From positions 1 through 50,448 of the forward strand of contig JAFPYX010000074.1 in assembly GCA_017417585.1 (NCBI GenBank): a DNA stretch of 50,448 nucleotides, given 5' to 3'. A program made the translations under genes and the position numbers. The stretch comes from Victivallales bacterium. Lineage in GTDB: Bacteria; Verrucomicrobiota; Lentisphaeria; Oligosphaerales; Oligosphaeraceae. Positions 17,405-25,297 of the stretch are shown in pieces (the first letter of the stretch is position 1; each line of letters begins with the position of its first letter). The notes under the pieces were generated by a model. It made no database searches. It was not told the origin of the DNA and saw nothing but the letters and a program-made list of their open reading frames with translations.

Positions 17405-18620
17405 TGAGCAATTCATGGTAGAGCTTGACCAGCCGTTTGCTGAGATTTGGCCAGGAGAACTCGTTGACATCCGCCAGCGCATTGGTGGCCAATGTATTGC
17501 GCAAGCCGTTGTCCGTCAGGAGGCGCGTGATTTGAGCGGTGAGTTCCGTGCCGTCCTTTGGATTGAAGAGCAGGCCATTGCGTTCGTGGACGATGAAATC
17601 CGGCAGTCCACCGACGCGTGCGGCAACTACGGGGAGACCGGCGGCCCAGGCCTCAAGTGCGACAATGCCGAAGGGCTCGTGGAGGGACGGGAGCACGAAG
17701 ACATCGGCTTCGTGCAGGATTGCCTTCAGGCGTGGGTCATCGGACGGCAGACCTGGAATGATGGTCAGCCGGCTGGTGACATCCAGTTCTTGTGCCTTTT
17801 GAGTCAATTGTTCGTAGTAGGTCTGGGAAGTGATGGGACCGACGAGCAGGAGGTGGGTGTCGGGCAGTTTTGCCAAAGTCTCCAGCAGGATCAATTGGTT
17901 TTTCTGGTAGTCGATACGTGAGATGCAGAGCATCAGCCGTCGTTCTGGCGGGACACCCCATTCGGTTCGTGGGGAAATCGTCGGTCTGGTTTGGAAGTCC
18001 TGGCAGTTCACGCCATTGGGAAGATAGACAATCCGCTGGTTGGGAAGTCGTTCCTCCAGGGCGGAACGCTCGGCATGGCTGAGGCAGATGACGGCGGAGG
18101 CTTCGGCCACGGCGTCTTTCCGCAGACCTGCCAGTCGGTCAATGAGTCCGCCGTAGTGGAACTTGCCTTGCGTGGGTGCGAGCATCTGCTGAAGTTCCTC
18201 TGGCGGGACTTTCGCATGGCCGCCGTGGAGCGAGATGACGCTGGGGATGCCCAGGCGCTTCGCGGTCAGTGCGCATTGCAATGCGAGTCGCCCTCCGCAG
18301 TGGATGTGAATCAGTGAATAACCGCCGCTTCGCAATGCCTGGAAGAGTTTGGGAGAGAAAGGATTTCCGCCTTTTTTGTCAAGGGCGAGGAGGGTTGCGT
18401 CCGTCATTGGGAAATAAGGATACCAGTAGGGGAATCGGCGGATGCGGATGCCCTGCCGGAGCTCCTCGCCGGGGGTGGCAAGCGCCGCCGTCGCCAAGAT
18501 TTCAGGGACAAGTCCCATGGCGCTCTGCTGGAGAGCGGTATTCCAGACGACGGACTCGGTTCCGCCCCATTCGTCGAAGGCGAAGCGCCGAACCACATGG
18601 GCGATTTTAAGCGCGGTCAT
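17397..18620 (-). CDS. Family 4 glycosyltransferase
   Basis: 407 residues from ATG 18620, which lies 14 bp inside the end of the upstream GT2 gene. The longer in-frame extension upstream is the antisense-like continuation over that gene and is rejected. GT-B features: KIAHVVRRFAFDEWGGTE at the start, ICLSHAERSALEE in the middle, LMLCISRIDYQKNQLILLE at the second domain, and PSLHEPFGIVALEAWAAGLP as donor site. Expected to be a retaining transferase acting at the cytoplasmic face on undecaprenyl-PP-oligosaccharide. The short overlaps on both sides point to translational coupling. Confidence 0.88.
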   Translation of the reverse strand: MTALKIAHVVRRFAFDEWGGTESVVWNTALQQSAMGLVPEILATAALATPGEELRQGIRIRRFPYWYPYFPMTDATLLALDKKGGNPFSPKLFQALRSGGYSLIHIHCGGRLALQCALTAKRLGIPSVISLHGGHAKVPPEELQQMLAPTQGKFHYGGLIDRLAGLRKDAVAEASAVICLSHAERSALEERLPNQRIVYLPNGVNCQDFQTRPTISPRTEWGVPPERRLMLCISRIDYQKNQLILLETLAKLPDTHLLLVGPITSQTYYEQLTQKAQELDVTSRLTIIPGLPSDDPRLKAILHEADVFVLPSLHEPFGIVALEAWAAGLPVVAARVGGLPDFIVHERNGLLFNPKDGTELTAQITRLLTDNGLRNTLATNALADVNEFSWPNLSKRLVKLYHELLND

Positions 18621-19443
18621 CGGCGTGCCCTCCTTTCCAGTGGTAGTATCTTTGCGTCCACCGCCGCAACGGTGCAATGGGCAGTTCTTTCCAGCCAGCG
18701 GGGCGTGGAAGCAGGAATGCGAAATCGCGCAGCGTCTCCATCGTGGCACCGGCCAATTCCCGCCATAGCGGCGTGGGTCCAAAGATCTGCGCGTCGGCCT
18801 GGCCTTCGCCGAAGAAACGCCGCCGAAGTTCCGCGAGGGTGTAGTTGTGGGAATGCTGTACTTGCGCTTCGGGCACGTATGCGATACGGAGGCTGCGTCG
18901 ATGCGCCCATTCGACATCCTCGGAATAGCGAAGTTGTTCATCGAATGGATTGTCCAGCAAGTCCTTGCGCCATGCGGCAGAGGTGGCCAGCGAGAAGAAG
19001 AAATGCCATTTGGCGGAAGTCTTCCCGTCTCCGAAGGCACGGCGATGGTCTTTGCGAACGAGGAACTGCGCATCCGGGCGTGGAAGCTGGTTGCCGTAGG
19101 CGGCGTCAGCCGTTCCTGCCAGCAAGGGTGCAATGAGAGCCTGGAGCCAGTGGCGGTTCTGCGGGATGGCATCGGCGTTGTTGAAGACGATGAGGTCGCC
19201 GTGACTATGCGCGACCATATAGTTGAGGCGCCGCCCTGGATAGTATTCGCCGGGTGGACAGGGGAGGAGGAGGACCTTCGGGAAGGCGGCGAGGATCTGC
19301 GGGGTGCGGTCGCTTGAGCCGTCGTCGCAGCAGACTACCTCAAAGGGTGTTTCGCACTCCTGGTCGAAGATGGCACGCAAGGTCGCCTCGACGAACTTTT
19401 CGTCGTTTTTGGAGCGAACCAGGATGCTGACCAGGTGGTTCAT
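18607..19443 (-). CDS. Family 2 glycosyltransferase
   Basis: 278 residues from ATG 19443, coupled by an ATGA overlap to the STAS gene. The fold starts at once: VSILVRSKNDEKFVEATLRAIFDQ, then CCDDGSSDRT at 38-47, the classic GT2 nucleotide site. The usual second DxD is weaker here: VFNNADAIP (residues 86-94), so metal binding may rest on a single Asp. The acceptor half contains LRYSEDVEWAHR, the ED pair that normally supplies the catalytic base. Family GT2 are inverting enzymes; rhamnosyl or galactosyl transfer is common but not assignable here. Confidence 0.85.
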   Translation of the reverse strand: MNHLVSILVRSKNDEKFVEATLRAIFDQECETPFEVVCCDDGSSDRTPQILAAFPKVLLLPCPPGEYYPGRRLNYMVAHSHGDLIVFNNADAIPQNRHWLQALIAPLLAGTADAAYGNQLPRPDAQFLVRKDHRRAFGDGKTSAKWHFFFSLATSAAWRKDLLDNPFDEQLRYSEDVEWAHRRSLRIAYVPEAQVQHSHNYTLAELRRRFFGEGQADAQIFGPTPLWRELAGATMETLRDFAFLLPRPAGWKELPIAPLRRWTQRYYHWKGGHADDRA

Positions 19444-19805
19444 AGCGAGGTGGCGGTGTCGTCGATTTTTTGGAGCACGTCGAGAGCCTCCTGCGCAGTG
19501 GGGAAGCACTCGAAGACCTGAGAGACGCGTGTAATGTCGAAGAGAATGCGTGGCGCAGGCTGGATGGCCGCCAGTTTGACGATGCAGCCCTTGAGACATG
19601 CCCACTGTAGAGACGATACCAGCGCATGAAGACCGTCGTAGTCGATTTCGGTCATGCCGCCGAGGTCGAAAAGCAACTTCTGGTGCGACTGAAGCTGATT
19701 CTGGAGGGTATCGGCGAACACTTTTGCATCATTGGAAAGAAGCTTTCCCTTCAGGGTGAATTTCAGGATTTCACCAATGAGTTCACTGTGGACTTCGATA
19801 TCCAT
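19440..19805 (-). CDS. STAS-domain protein (anti-sigma-factor antagonist-like) within the EPS operon
   Basis: 121 residues forming one STAS domain. LLFDLGGMTEIDYDGLHALVSSL (cited as two parts: LLFDLGGMTEI and DYDGLHALV, residues 44-63) aligns with the DSSG loop of SpoIIAA-type proteins. The phospho-accepting serine position is Asp57 and the preceding serine is Tyr56, so the protein cannot be phosphorylated there in the usual way and may mimic the phosphorylated state. It starts 15 bp after the nucleotidyltransferase gene and overlaps the GT2 start as ATGA, so it is made together with the glycosyltransferases. No kinase or phosphatase partner lies in the window. Its role is probably protein-protein regulation of synthesis or of a sigma/anti-sigma switch (inference). 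Confidence 0.8.
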   Translation of the reverse strand: MDIEVHSELIGEILKFTLKGKLLSNDAKVFADTLQNQLQSHQKLLFDLGGMTEIDYDGLHALVSSLQWACLKGCIVKLAAIQPAPRILFDITRVSQVFECFPTAQEALDVLQKIDDTATSL

Positions 19806-19820
19806 TTTGCTAGTGGAGAA

Positions 19821-20876
19821 TCAGTTGAAGAACTGCCAGAGACGAAGCAGATTAGTGGGGACGGGATATGCCGTTGCCTCTGGAAGCAGTTCGGTGTAGA
19901 GCATTCCCAAAAGGGTGACGACAGGAGCGTCGAAGGCAATACGTGGCGGGCGAAGCCGCCTGGCACGCAATGTCCAGCGCAGGAAATTACGCAACGACCG
20001 TTCGGCGATGGCGGTTCGATGGAGGCCAATTTGCACGAGATTCGCATCTGAATCTGCCTGACCTGCCACGGTCTGGACAGTCCAAAGCCAGAGATGTCGG
20101 CAACGGTGCCAGAACTCCCATGGATCATCGGGAAGTTGCGGGGTGGGTTCCTGTTTGTAACGGAAGGCACTCTCGTAGCCGTTGACGAAATCGCGGGGGA
20201 GGTTCTGCTGGAGGGCCAGGTTCTGGATGGCGGCCAGGCGCTCGGCGGCACTCCAGGCGTAGCGTCCATTGGCAAGCAGCAATGCGTCTCCGCAACCCAG
20301 CAGTGCCTTGTGCATATTGCGAGCGATGAAATCCTGTTCGTCGCTGTTGGCGGCGAGGTGTTCTCCTGCCAGGAGCAGTCCCATGCCTCGGTTCAACAAA
20401 AGCCGGATGGCCTCGGTGACGGGCAGTTCGTCGGCGGACAATGCGGGGAGGTGAGATGACAGGTCGATTTTGCCCCAGACGGGCTTCCAGCCGCGGAGTA
20501 GCTCCTGGTACATCAGCGTTCGAGCGACCTTGGGCAGGTCGGCGAGGTTTTTCGTTGGTCCGAAGTCCACTGAAACCTGGAGTTTTTCCGACCATTTGGG
20601 GGCGAGCGACGCCAACGCCTGGTCAATCTGAACCCGCTCATCGCGCGTTGCATTCTGTGCAAAGACAAAGAAGTCCAAGTCGTTGTAGAGGCTGTCGCCG
20701 GTCGGAGTGCGGAGGATGCCTCCCTCGCCGCGACCATACCCGCCACCCAATACGACTGCGACCAATTTCGGCTGTTGAAGCGCGTCAATCTCCCGGGCAA
20801 GGTCCTCCAGCGCGGCATCCAGCTTTTCCTCCAGCGCGGGGCAGGGTAGGGCGGTGTAGCTTCGTGGTGCGGTCAT
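19821..20876 (-). CDS. Predicted nucleotidyltransferase (pol-beta fold) in the EPS operon
   Basis: 351 residues. The N-terminal third has the pattern of minimal nucleotidyltransferases: a GGGYGRGEG loop (44-52), the paired carboxylates NDLDFF (Asp66, Asp68) and a third Asp in VSVDF (Asp104). The rest is helical, rich in Leu and Trp, with no recognised domain and no signal peptide. Known members of this superfamily transfer NMP to proteins, antibiotics or other small molecules; a sugar-1-phosphate role is less usual for this fold. The ATG overlaps the stop of the upstream gene as ATGA. Being translationally coupled to the beta-helix protein suggests the two work together, perhaps in making or regulating a sugar nucleotide (inference). 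Confidence 0.65.
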   Translation of the reverse strand: MTAPRSYTALPCPALEEKLDAALEDLAREIDALQQPKLVAVVLGGGYGRGEGGILRTPTGDSLYNDLDFFVFAQNATRDERVQIDQALASLAPKWSEKLQVSVDFGPTKNLADLPKVARTLMYQELLRGWKPVWGKIDLSSHLPALSADELPVTEAIRLLLNRGMGLLLAGEHLAANSDEQDFIARNMHKALLGCGDALLLANGRYAWSAAERLAAIQNLALQQNLPRDFVNGYESAFRYKQEPTPQLPDDPWEFWHRCRHLWLWTVQTVAGQADSDANLVQIGLHRTAIAERSLRNFLRWTLRARRLRPPRIAFDAPVVTLLGMLYTELLPEATAYPVPTNLLRLWQFFN

Positions 20877-22225
20877 TTTGGGGGTGTCGAAATGGCATTG
20901 TCGCTTTCGGAGGCCGACGATGGCTCGATGTCCGTCTCCGCCGTTGGTGTGGAGGAACGGAATTTCGGCGGCAATTCGTCAGGTGCGTCGGGCGGTGGCT
21001 CGGAAAGCTGGAAGAGGCGCTTCAGCAGGCTTCGGCAGACTACGCCGACCATCATGGAAATCGTGCGGTGCTGTTGGTAATAGACATCGCCCTGTTCGAG
21101 CGTCTTCTCGTCATAGGGCAGCAGGTATCGGTCCAGGAAGCGGAAAGCGTAGTCCGGGTCTTTTGCTCCGACACGCACAAGGTTGGTTTTCCAGACCAGC
21201 ACTCCCCAACATTTCGGATAGACGCGGAAGAGCAGATGGAAGAAGGGAACCTTGTCCAGCCAGGTTTTGAACAAGCACCCCAGCAAGAACCACGGCAGGA
21301 GACTGATGATAAGAATTGCCGCAATCGGGATGCTGACCACTCGGAAGCGATCGAAGAGCTTCCGGCGGCTGTCCATGGCCAGGAACTCCTCCTGGAGGTC
21401 AACGAAGGCACCGCTATGGACGTCAATCACACGGTTTCCGCAGACGATTTTGTCCTCCAGGTACATTCGGCTGCCGAGGTAGGTGTTGTCCAAGATAACG
21501 GAGTGCTTGACGGTGGTGTAGTCATCGAGCAGGGTGTTTTTTCCGAGGATGACCCCGTTGGTCAGCGTGAGGCTTCGGCCCAGGTAGCAGTTGTCCTGGA
21601 TGATCAACGGCGGTTCGAGTGTGCAGTTCGGGAGGATGGTGATGTTCCGTCCAATGCCCTGGTCCTTCTGGTCGGTGTATCCGGGCAGGGTGTAGATGCC
21701 TGGGTTTTTCAGCAGGGTGAAATTCAACTCGAAATAATTCTCGATGTCGTTGAGTGGGTGGAGCGGGCAGGCGCATTCATAGAATTTTCCGTTTCGCCAC
21801 AGATAGACTCCGGCTGGGAGATTCTGGGCGGCGGGGTTGGCGGGGCGCAGGTCCCGCAGTAGGTCTTCTGGAACAGTGAGTTTCGGCAGGGGCATGCCCC
21901 AGAAGAGCAAAAGCCCTTCTTCCAGAGTGCAGGGGATGCGCGGCTGTGCCTGAAGGAGTTCTGTGGGCGATGGGCAGAACGCGGGCGAAAGATAGGTCAG
22001 CTTGGTGGACCAGTAGCCACTGCGTTTCGACAGGGAGGACAGACGCTCGGCCGGATAGCAGTCAACGATGTACAGCTTGTCGATGTCGCCCAGCATAGAA
22101 CAGAGGTCGAGCAGATAGGCGCACCATTCCTTGCCGGCGATGGGAAGTTCTCCTGGCGGCTTGTCCGGGAAGTATTTTCTGCACCAATCCAGGCAGGGGG
22201 TTCCGATGTAGATGCACGCCTTCAT
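20873..22225 (-). CDS. Sugar nucleotidyltransferase-like protein with left-handed beta-helix and membrane anchor
   Basis: 450 residues. The N-terminal 170 residues vaguely follow a nucleotidyltransferase plan (LPIAGKEWCAYLLDLC, DKLYIVD, DIENYFELNFTLL) but lack the GxGTRLxPxT signature, so they may be catalytically dead. Residues about 188-270 are hexapeptide-type repeats of a left-handed beta-helix (IGRNITILPN, LIIQDNCYLG, GVILGKNTLLDD, SVILDNTYLG). A hydrophobic segment at about 297-318 predicts a membrane anchor, followed by a basic cytoplasmic region (RFLDRYLLPYDEKTLEQGD) and a Pro/Ser/Glu-rich tail. It lies 4 bp after the initiating sugar transferase. A scaffold or regulatory partner of that transferase is as likely as an enzyme. 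Confidence 0.6.
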   Translation of the reverse strand: MKACIYIGTPCLDWCRKYFPDKPPGELPIAGKEWCAYLLDLCSMLGDIDKLYIVDCYPAERLSSLSKRSGYWSTKLTYLSPAFCPSPTELLQAQPRIPCTLEEGLLLFWGMPLPKLTVPEDLLRDLRPANPAAQNLPAGVYLWRNGKFYECACPLHPLNDIENYFELNFTLLKNPGIYTLPGYTDQKDQGIGRNITILPNCTLEPPLIIQDNCYLGRSLTLTNGVILGKNTLLDDYTTVKHSVILDNTYLGSRMYLEDKIVCGNRVIDVHSGAFVDLQEEFLAMDSRRKLFDRFRVVSIPIAAILIISLLPWFLLGCLFKTWLDKVPFFHLLFRVYPKCWGVLVWKTNLVRVGAKDPDYAFRFLDRYLLPYDEKTLEQGDVYYQQHRTISMMVGVVCRSLLKRLFQLSEPPPDAPDELPPKFRSSTPTAETDIEPSSASESDNAISTPPK

Positions 22226-22229
22226 CCCG

Positions 22230-22964
22230 TCAGTAGGCTCCTTTGCCCGTGAATACTGCGGGGATGGTTTTGAGCAGGATGATGATGTCCTGCTTGATGC
22301 TCCAGGACTGGATGTATTCCTTATCCAGATAGACCTGTTTCTTGAACGGTAGGTCGCTACGGCCGGAGACCTGCCAGACGCCGGTCAGGCCGGGTTTGAC
22401 ATTCATGCGCTTGCGGTCGTCGGGGTTGTAGATGGATACCTCGTTGGGCTTGGCGGGACGCGGCCCGACGAAACTCATGTCGTTGAACAAGATGTTCAGC
22501 AACTGAGGCAGTTCGTCGATGCTGAATTTCCGTATAAAACGTCCCACGCGAGTGACCCGGGGGTCCTTTTTCATTTTGAAGGTCACACCGTCCGCAGACT
22601 CGTTCTGGTTTTTCAAATCGGCCAGCAACTTGTCTGCCCCTACATGCATGCTTCGAAATTTGAAGAAGCGGAAATGGTGCCCATATTTGCCGACTCGCGT
22701 TTCGACATAGAAGACCGGTCCAGGCGAGTCGAGCTTGATGGCAATGGCCACGGGGATAAACACCAAAGGCCCCAGAATCGCCAATGCCGCAATGGAGGCG
22801 ACCAGGTCAAAAAGTCGCTTGATGAAGTAGGAAAAGCGGACCGTGAAACGCCATGCCCACATCCGAAGCGCGTTGTGGTGGCGGTTCCCCAGATCGCGAC
22901 GTGCGTCAAAGTCCGCCAGCAGGGAATTAACAATATTGGAAATCGAATCGTTTTGATAAGACAT
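22230..22964 (-). CDS. Initiating phosphoglycosyltransferase (bacterial sugar transferase, WbaP/PssY C-terminal type)
   Basis: 244 residues from ATG 22964. An N-terminal helical region is followed by the re-entrant membrane helix (FDLVASIAALAILGPLVFIP, 52-71) and the monotopic PGT catalytic core: DSPGPVFY (79-86), FRFFKFRSM, SIDELPQL with the catalytic Asp-Glu pair at 150-151, MSFVGPRPA and PGLTGVWQVSGRS. Members transfer a sugar-1-phosphate from UDP-sugar to undecaprenyl phosphate and so start each repeat unit. It is the first gene of the eight-gene leftward operon, transcribed from the AT-rich divergent region. No Shine-Dalgarno sequence is evident. The extended start at 23072 (TTG-type region within AT-rich DNA) is not supported. 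Confidence 0.92.
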   Translation of the reverse strand: MSYQNDSISNIVNSLLADFDARRDLGNRHHNALRMWAWRFTVRFSYFIKRLFDLVASIAALAILGPLVFIPVAIAIKLDSPGPVFYVETRVGKYGHHFRFFKFRSMHVGADKLLADLKNQNESADGVTFKMKKDPRVTRVGRFIRKFSIDELPQLLNILFNDMSFVGPRPAKPNEVSIYNPDDRKRMNVKPGLTGVWQVSGRSDLPFKKQVYLDKEYIQSWSIKQDIIILLKTIPAVFTGKGAY

Positions 22965-23320
22965 GGTGAATAGTTCGTATTTTATCAGGGCATCCGCCGA
23001 AAGACGCAGCGCAAGTTGCCCGCCCGAAAACCAATTGTATAATATAATGTATAATAGGAATTCAATTGGCAAGGCGAGTTTAATGTATTGACAAAATATG
23101 AAAAAAATTACTAAAGTTTGTCAAAAGGTGACAATTTACGACAAAATCACATGCTTTCATTTGAAAAGCCATTAAAATAGATTATATTTTAAATTTGGCT
23201 TTGTTTCCCGTAGGTCATCCCTCAGTGGAACATAGCCTTTTGTTTTTTTCCCCCGCGTCTTCTGCAAGTCATGGGCATTGGGCAGGGAATGACTTGTCCT
23301 GACGAATCGCAATATAAAAT
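22965..23320. promoter_or_regulatory. 356-bp AT-rich divergent control region of the EPS locus
   Basis: No gene fits here; the region separates the two main EPS operons. On the + strand TTGAAA (23161-23166), a 16-bp spacer and TATATT (23183-23188) make the best sigma-70-like promoter for wzz; TTGACA at 23088-23093 with TAAAGT 18 bp on is a second option. On the - strand TTGCCA (complement of 23067-23072) with CATTAT 17 bp on is a weaker candidate for the sugar transferase operon, and a perfect TTGACA is the complement of 23119-23124. GACAA occurs at 23090, 23130 and 23140, i.e. at 10-bp multiples, and inverted at 23118-23122, suggesting binding sites on one helix face. Confidence 0.5.
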
Positions 23321-25282
23321 ATGGATACTTACAAGGAAAAAGAAGAACGGCAGCTTCAACGTCTGGAGGAACTCCAGCGGGTCTGCAAGTCGATCCTGGG
23401 CTCGCATGTCGAGCTGCTGGTGATATTCGGCATCCTGGTTGCCGCTTCTTTTCTCACCATGTTCTACCTGCGTGCCAAGAACAGCCTTTCGCGTTTTACG
23501 GCGCAGGTTGCCTTGCATTACCAGCCCAAGTCGACCCAGAATGTCCAGCCATACAACGACAAGTATGTCATGCACATTCTGGCTCGCGAGGCGGTGCGGC
23601 ATCAATTCATTGAAAGTCTGAATGCGTCTTTGGACACGGACAACGCTTCCGGTCCGCAGAACATCCAGATCGAGCAGACCTTTCGCCAGACCAACTATTT
23701 TGTGGTTTCCTTGTCGGCGGCAACGGAGAAGGACGCAGTGGCGTTCGTAAACATGTTCGCGGATCTTTGCACTCTGGCGTACACGGACGAGCGCATGGCC
23801 TATCTTGAAAACTGGAAGAGTGTTCTGGAGCAGAACCGTCAGGAACTGGCCGCGAAGATCCAGGCGAACAACGAAGAGATGGCGAAAGTGGAGATGAAGG
23901 CGGTTGTCCTGGCTCCAGAGAAGAACTACGAGTATCTCCAGAATCGTCTGACCAGTGAGCGTGCGAATCTGGCGAAGCAGGAGGCCGCGTTGCGTGCGCT
24001 GGAGCAGCAGTACAAGGCCCTTGAGGAGAGCCGGGCCGACATTTTGCCTGGTCTGTTGCCCAACATTGGCCGCATCCATCAATATCAGGCGGAGTTGACG
24101 GCGCTGGAGCAGGAACTTCGGAAACTTCGTGAACTATATACGGACCGGAATCCGAAAGTGAAGGCTGTGGAGAAACGGCGCGCGGAGACAGAGGATGAAT
24201 TCCGCAAGTTCCTGGAGCAGAATGGGCTGGCTGCTGCGGACATGGCATTTCTGGAAAGTGCCCCGGCGGTGATCAAGGAATTGGACCGCGTCTCCGAGGA
24301 GCTGGATTCGATGCGTGGAGTCTACGAGGTCCAGAAGGAGCTGATCGCCAGCCTGAACAGTGATCTCGAGAGCTTCATTGTGAATTATCCGAAGCGGCAG
24401 GACTTGATCCGCCAGCAGGAAAAATATGCGTCTTCAATGGAGAAGCTGGACATGACGATCATGGACATCAATTACCTGATGCCGTTGATCAAAAACGACC
24501 TTTTCATTGGGGAACGTGCCCGGGAAGCGCAGGAGAAGCTCCCGTTCACCAAGGAGAACATCACCCTTACCCTCCTGGCGACGATCGCGGCCACCGGCGT
24601 GTTTGCGCTTCTACTGCTTGTCTTCGGCTATTTCTATGGAAAAGTCGCTGGCGTGGAGGAGATCGACGGGCTTTCCGGGCTGAACTACCTGGGCATTCTT
24701 CCCACCGCCAAGTCGAAATTCGAGGAGGGCAGTTCGGAACGCCTCTTTTTCAGTGGCATCGCGCACCAGTTCAACCTGGTGAAACCCTTGCCGAAAACGC
24801 TGTTGATGGGAAGTCTGCCGGGCGGCGAAATGGGCCCGGATTTCGTCCAGGCCTTTGCAGAGGACTGCTCGATGGGTGACCGCAAGGTGCTTGTGCTGAA
24901 TCTTGTCCAGTCGAAGAGCTTCAAGATTCCGGTGGACCGGGATCTGCACCGTACTGCCATCGCGTTCTATTCCAATTCCAAAGGGTACGGCTATCTCCCG
25001 GTCGCCAACCTGCGCTGTCTCCAGGCCAACGAAGAGGGAAAGATGCGGCAGGACATGTTGCTCCTCCAGAAGATGTTCGACCTGATCTGCATTGTCCAGA
25101 GCGTGCCCCTGTCGCAGGACGGGGTGTTCCTGGAGCAGGTTTCCACGATGTGCGACGGCGCCATACTGTCCGTGGGTGTGAAGAAGACCCCGCGGCGGAC
25201 GGTCCGCCTGCTCCAGAAACTCCAGTCGAAGATTGGCTTGTCGTTGATGACGATCTTGAGTGGCCGTATCAAGAGTTACTGA
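23321..25282 (+). CDS. Wzz/GumC-type polysaccharide co-polymerase with degenerate BY-kinase-like domain
   Basis: 653 residues. A short cytoplasmic N-terminus, TM1 at about 31-50, a long periplasmic part rich in coiled coil (about 150-400, with EQNRQELAAKIQANNEEM and similar heptads), and TM2 at about 412-436 match PCP proteins that set chain length. The cytoplasmic C-terminus (about 440-653) has the size and order of a BY-kinase domain, but the Walker A region reads LLMGSLPGGEMGPDF where a GKS/T is expected, and no tyrosine cluster closes the protein. It is therefore probably a pseudokinase. First gene of the rightward operon, 15 bp before the Wza-like gene. The BtkB/CpsD-type catalytic partner is not in the window. 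Confidence 0.85.
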   Translation: MDTYKEKEERQLQRLEELQRVCKSILGSHVELLVIFGILVAASFLTMFYLRAKNSLSRFTAQVALHYQPKSTQNVQPYNDKYVMHILAREAVRHQFIESLNASLDTDNASGPQNIQIEQTFRQTNYFVVSLSAATEKDAVAFVNMFADLCTLAYTDERMAYLENWKSVLEQNRQELAAKIQANNEEMAKVEMKAVVLAPEKNYEYLQNRLTSERANLAKQEAALRALEQQYKALEESRADILPGLLPNIGRIHQYQAELTALEQELRKLRELYTDRNPKVKAVEKRRAETEDEFRKFLEQNGLAAADMAFLESAPAVIKELDRVSEELDSMRGVYEVQKELIASLNSDLESFIVNYPKRQDLIRQQEKYASSMEKLDMTIMDINYLMPLIKNDLFIGERAREAQEKLPFTKENITLTLLATIAATGVFALLLLVFGYFYGKVAGVEEIDGLSGLNYLGILPTAKSKFEEGSSERLFFSGIAHQFNLVKPLPKTLLMGSLPGGEMGPDFVQAFAEDCSMGDRKVLVLNLVQSKSFKIPVDRDLHRTAIAFYSNSKGYGYLPVANLRCLQANEEGKMRQDMLLLQKMFDLICIVQSVPLSQDGVFLEQVSTMCDGAILSVGVKKTPRRTVRLLQKLQSKIGLSLMTILSGRIKSY

Positions 25283-25297
25283 TGGAGGGGAAGCGGA

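Noticed and set aside
18621..19172. N-terminal extension of the GT4 gene that starts at 18620
   Set aside because: The extra 184 residues are an out-of-frame reading of the upstream GT2 gene; the GT4 fold starts at 18620.
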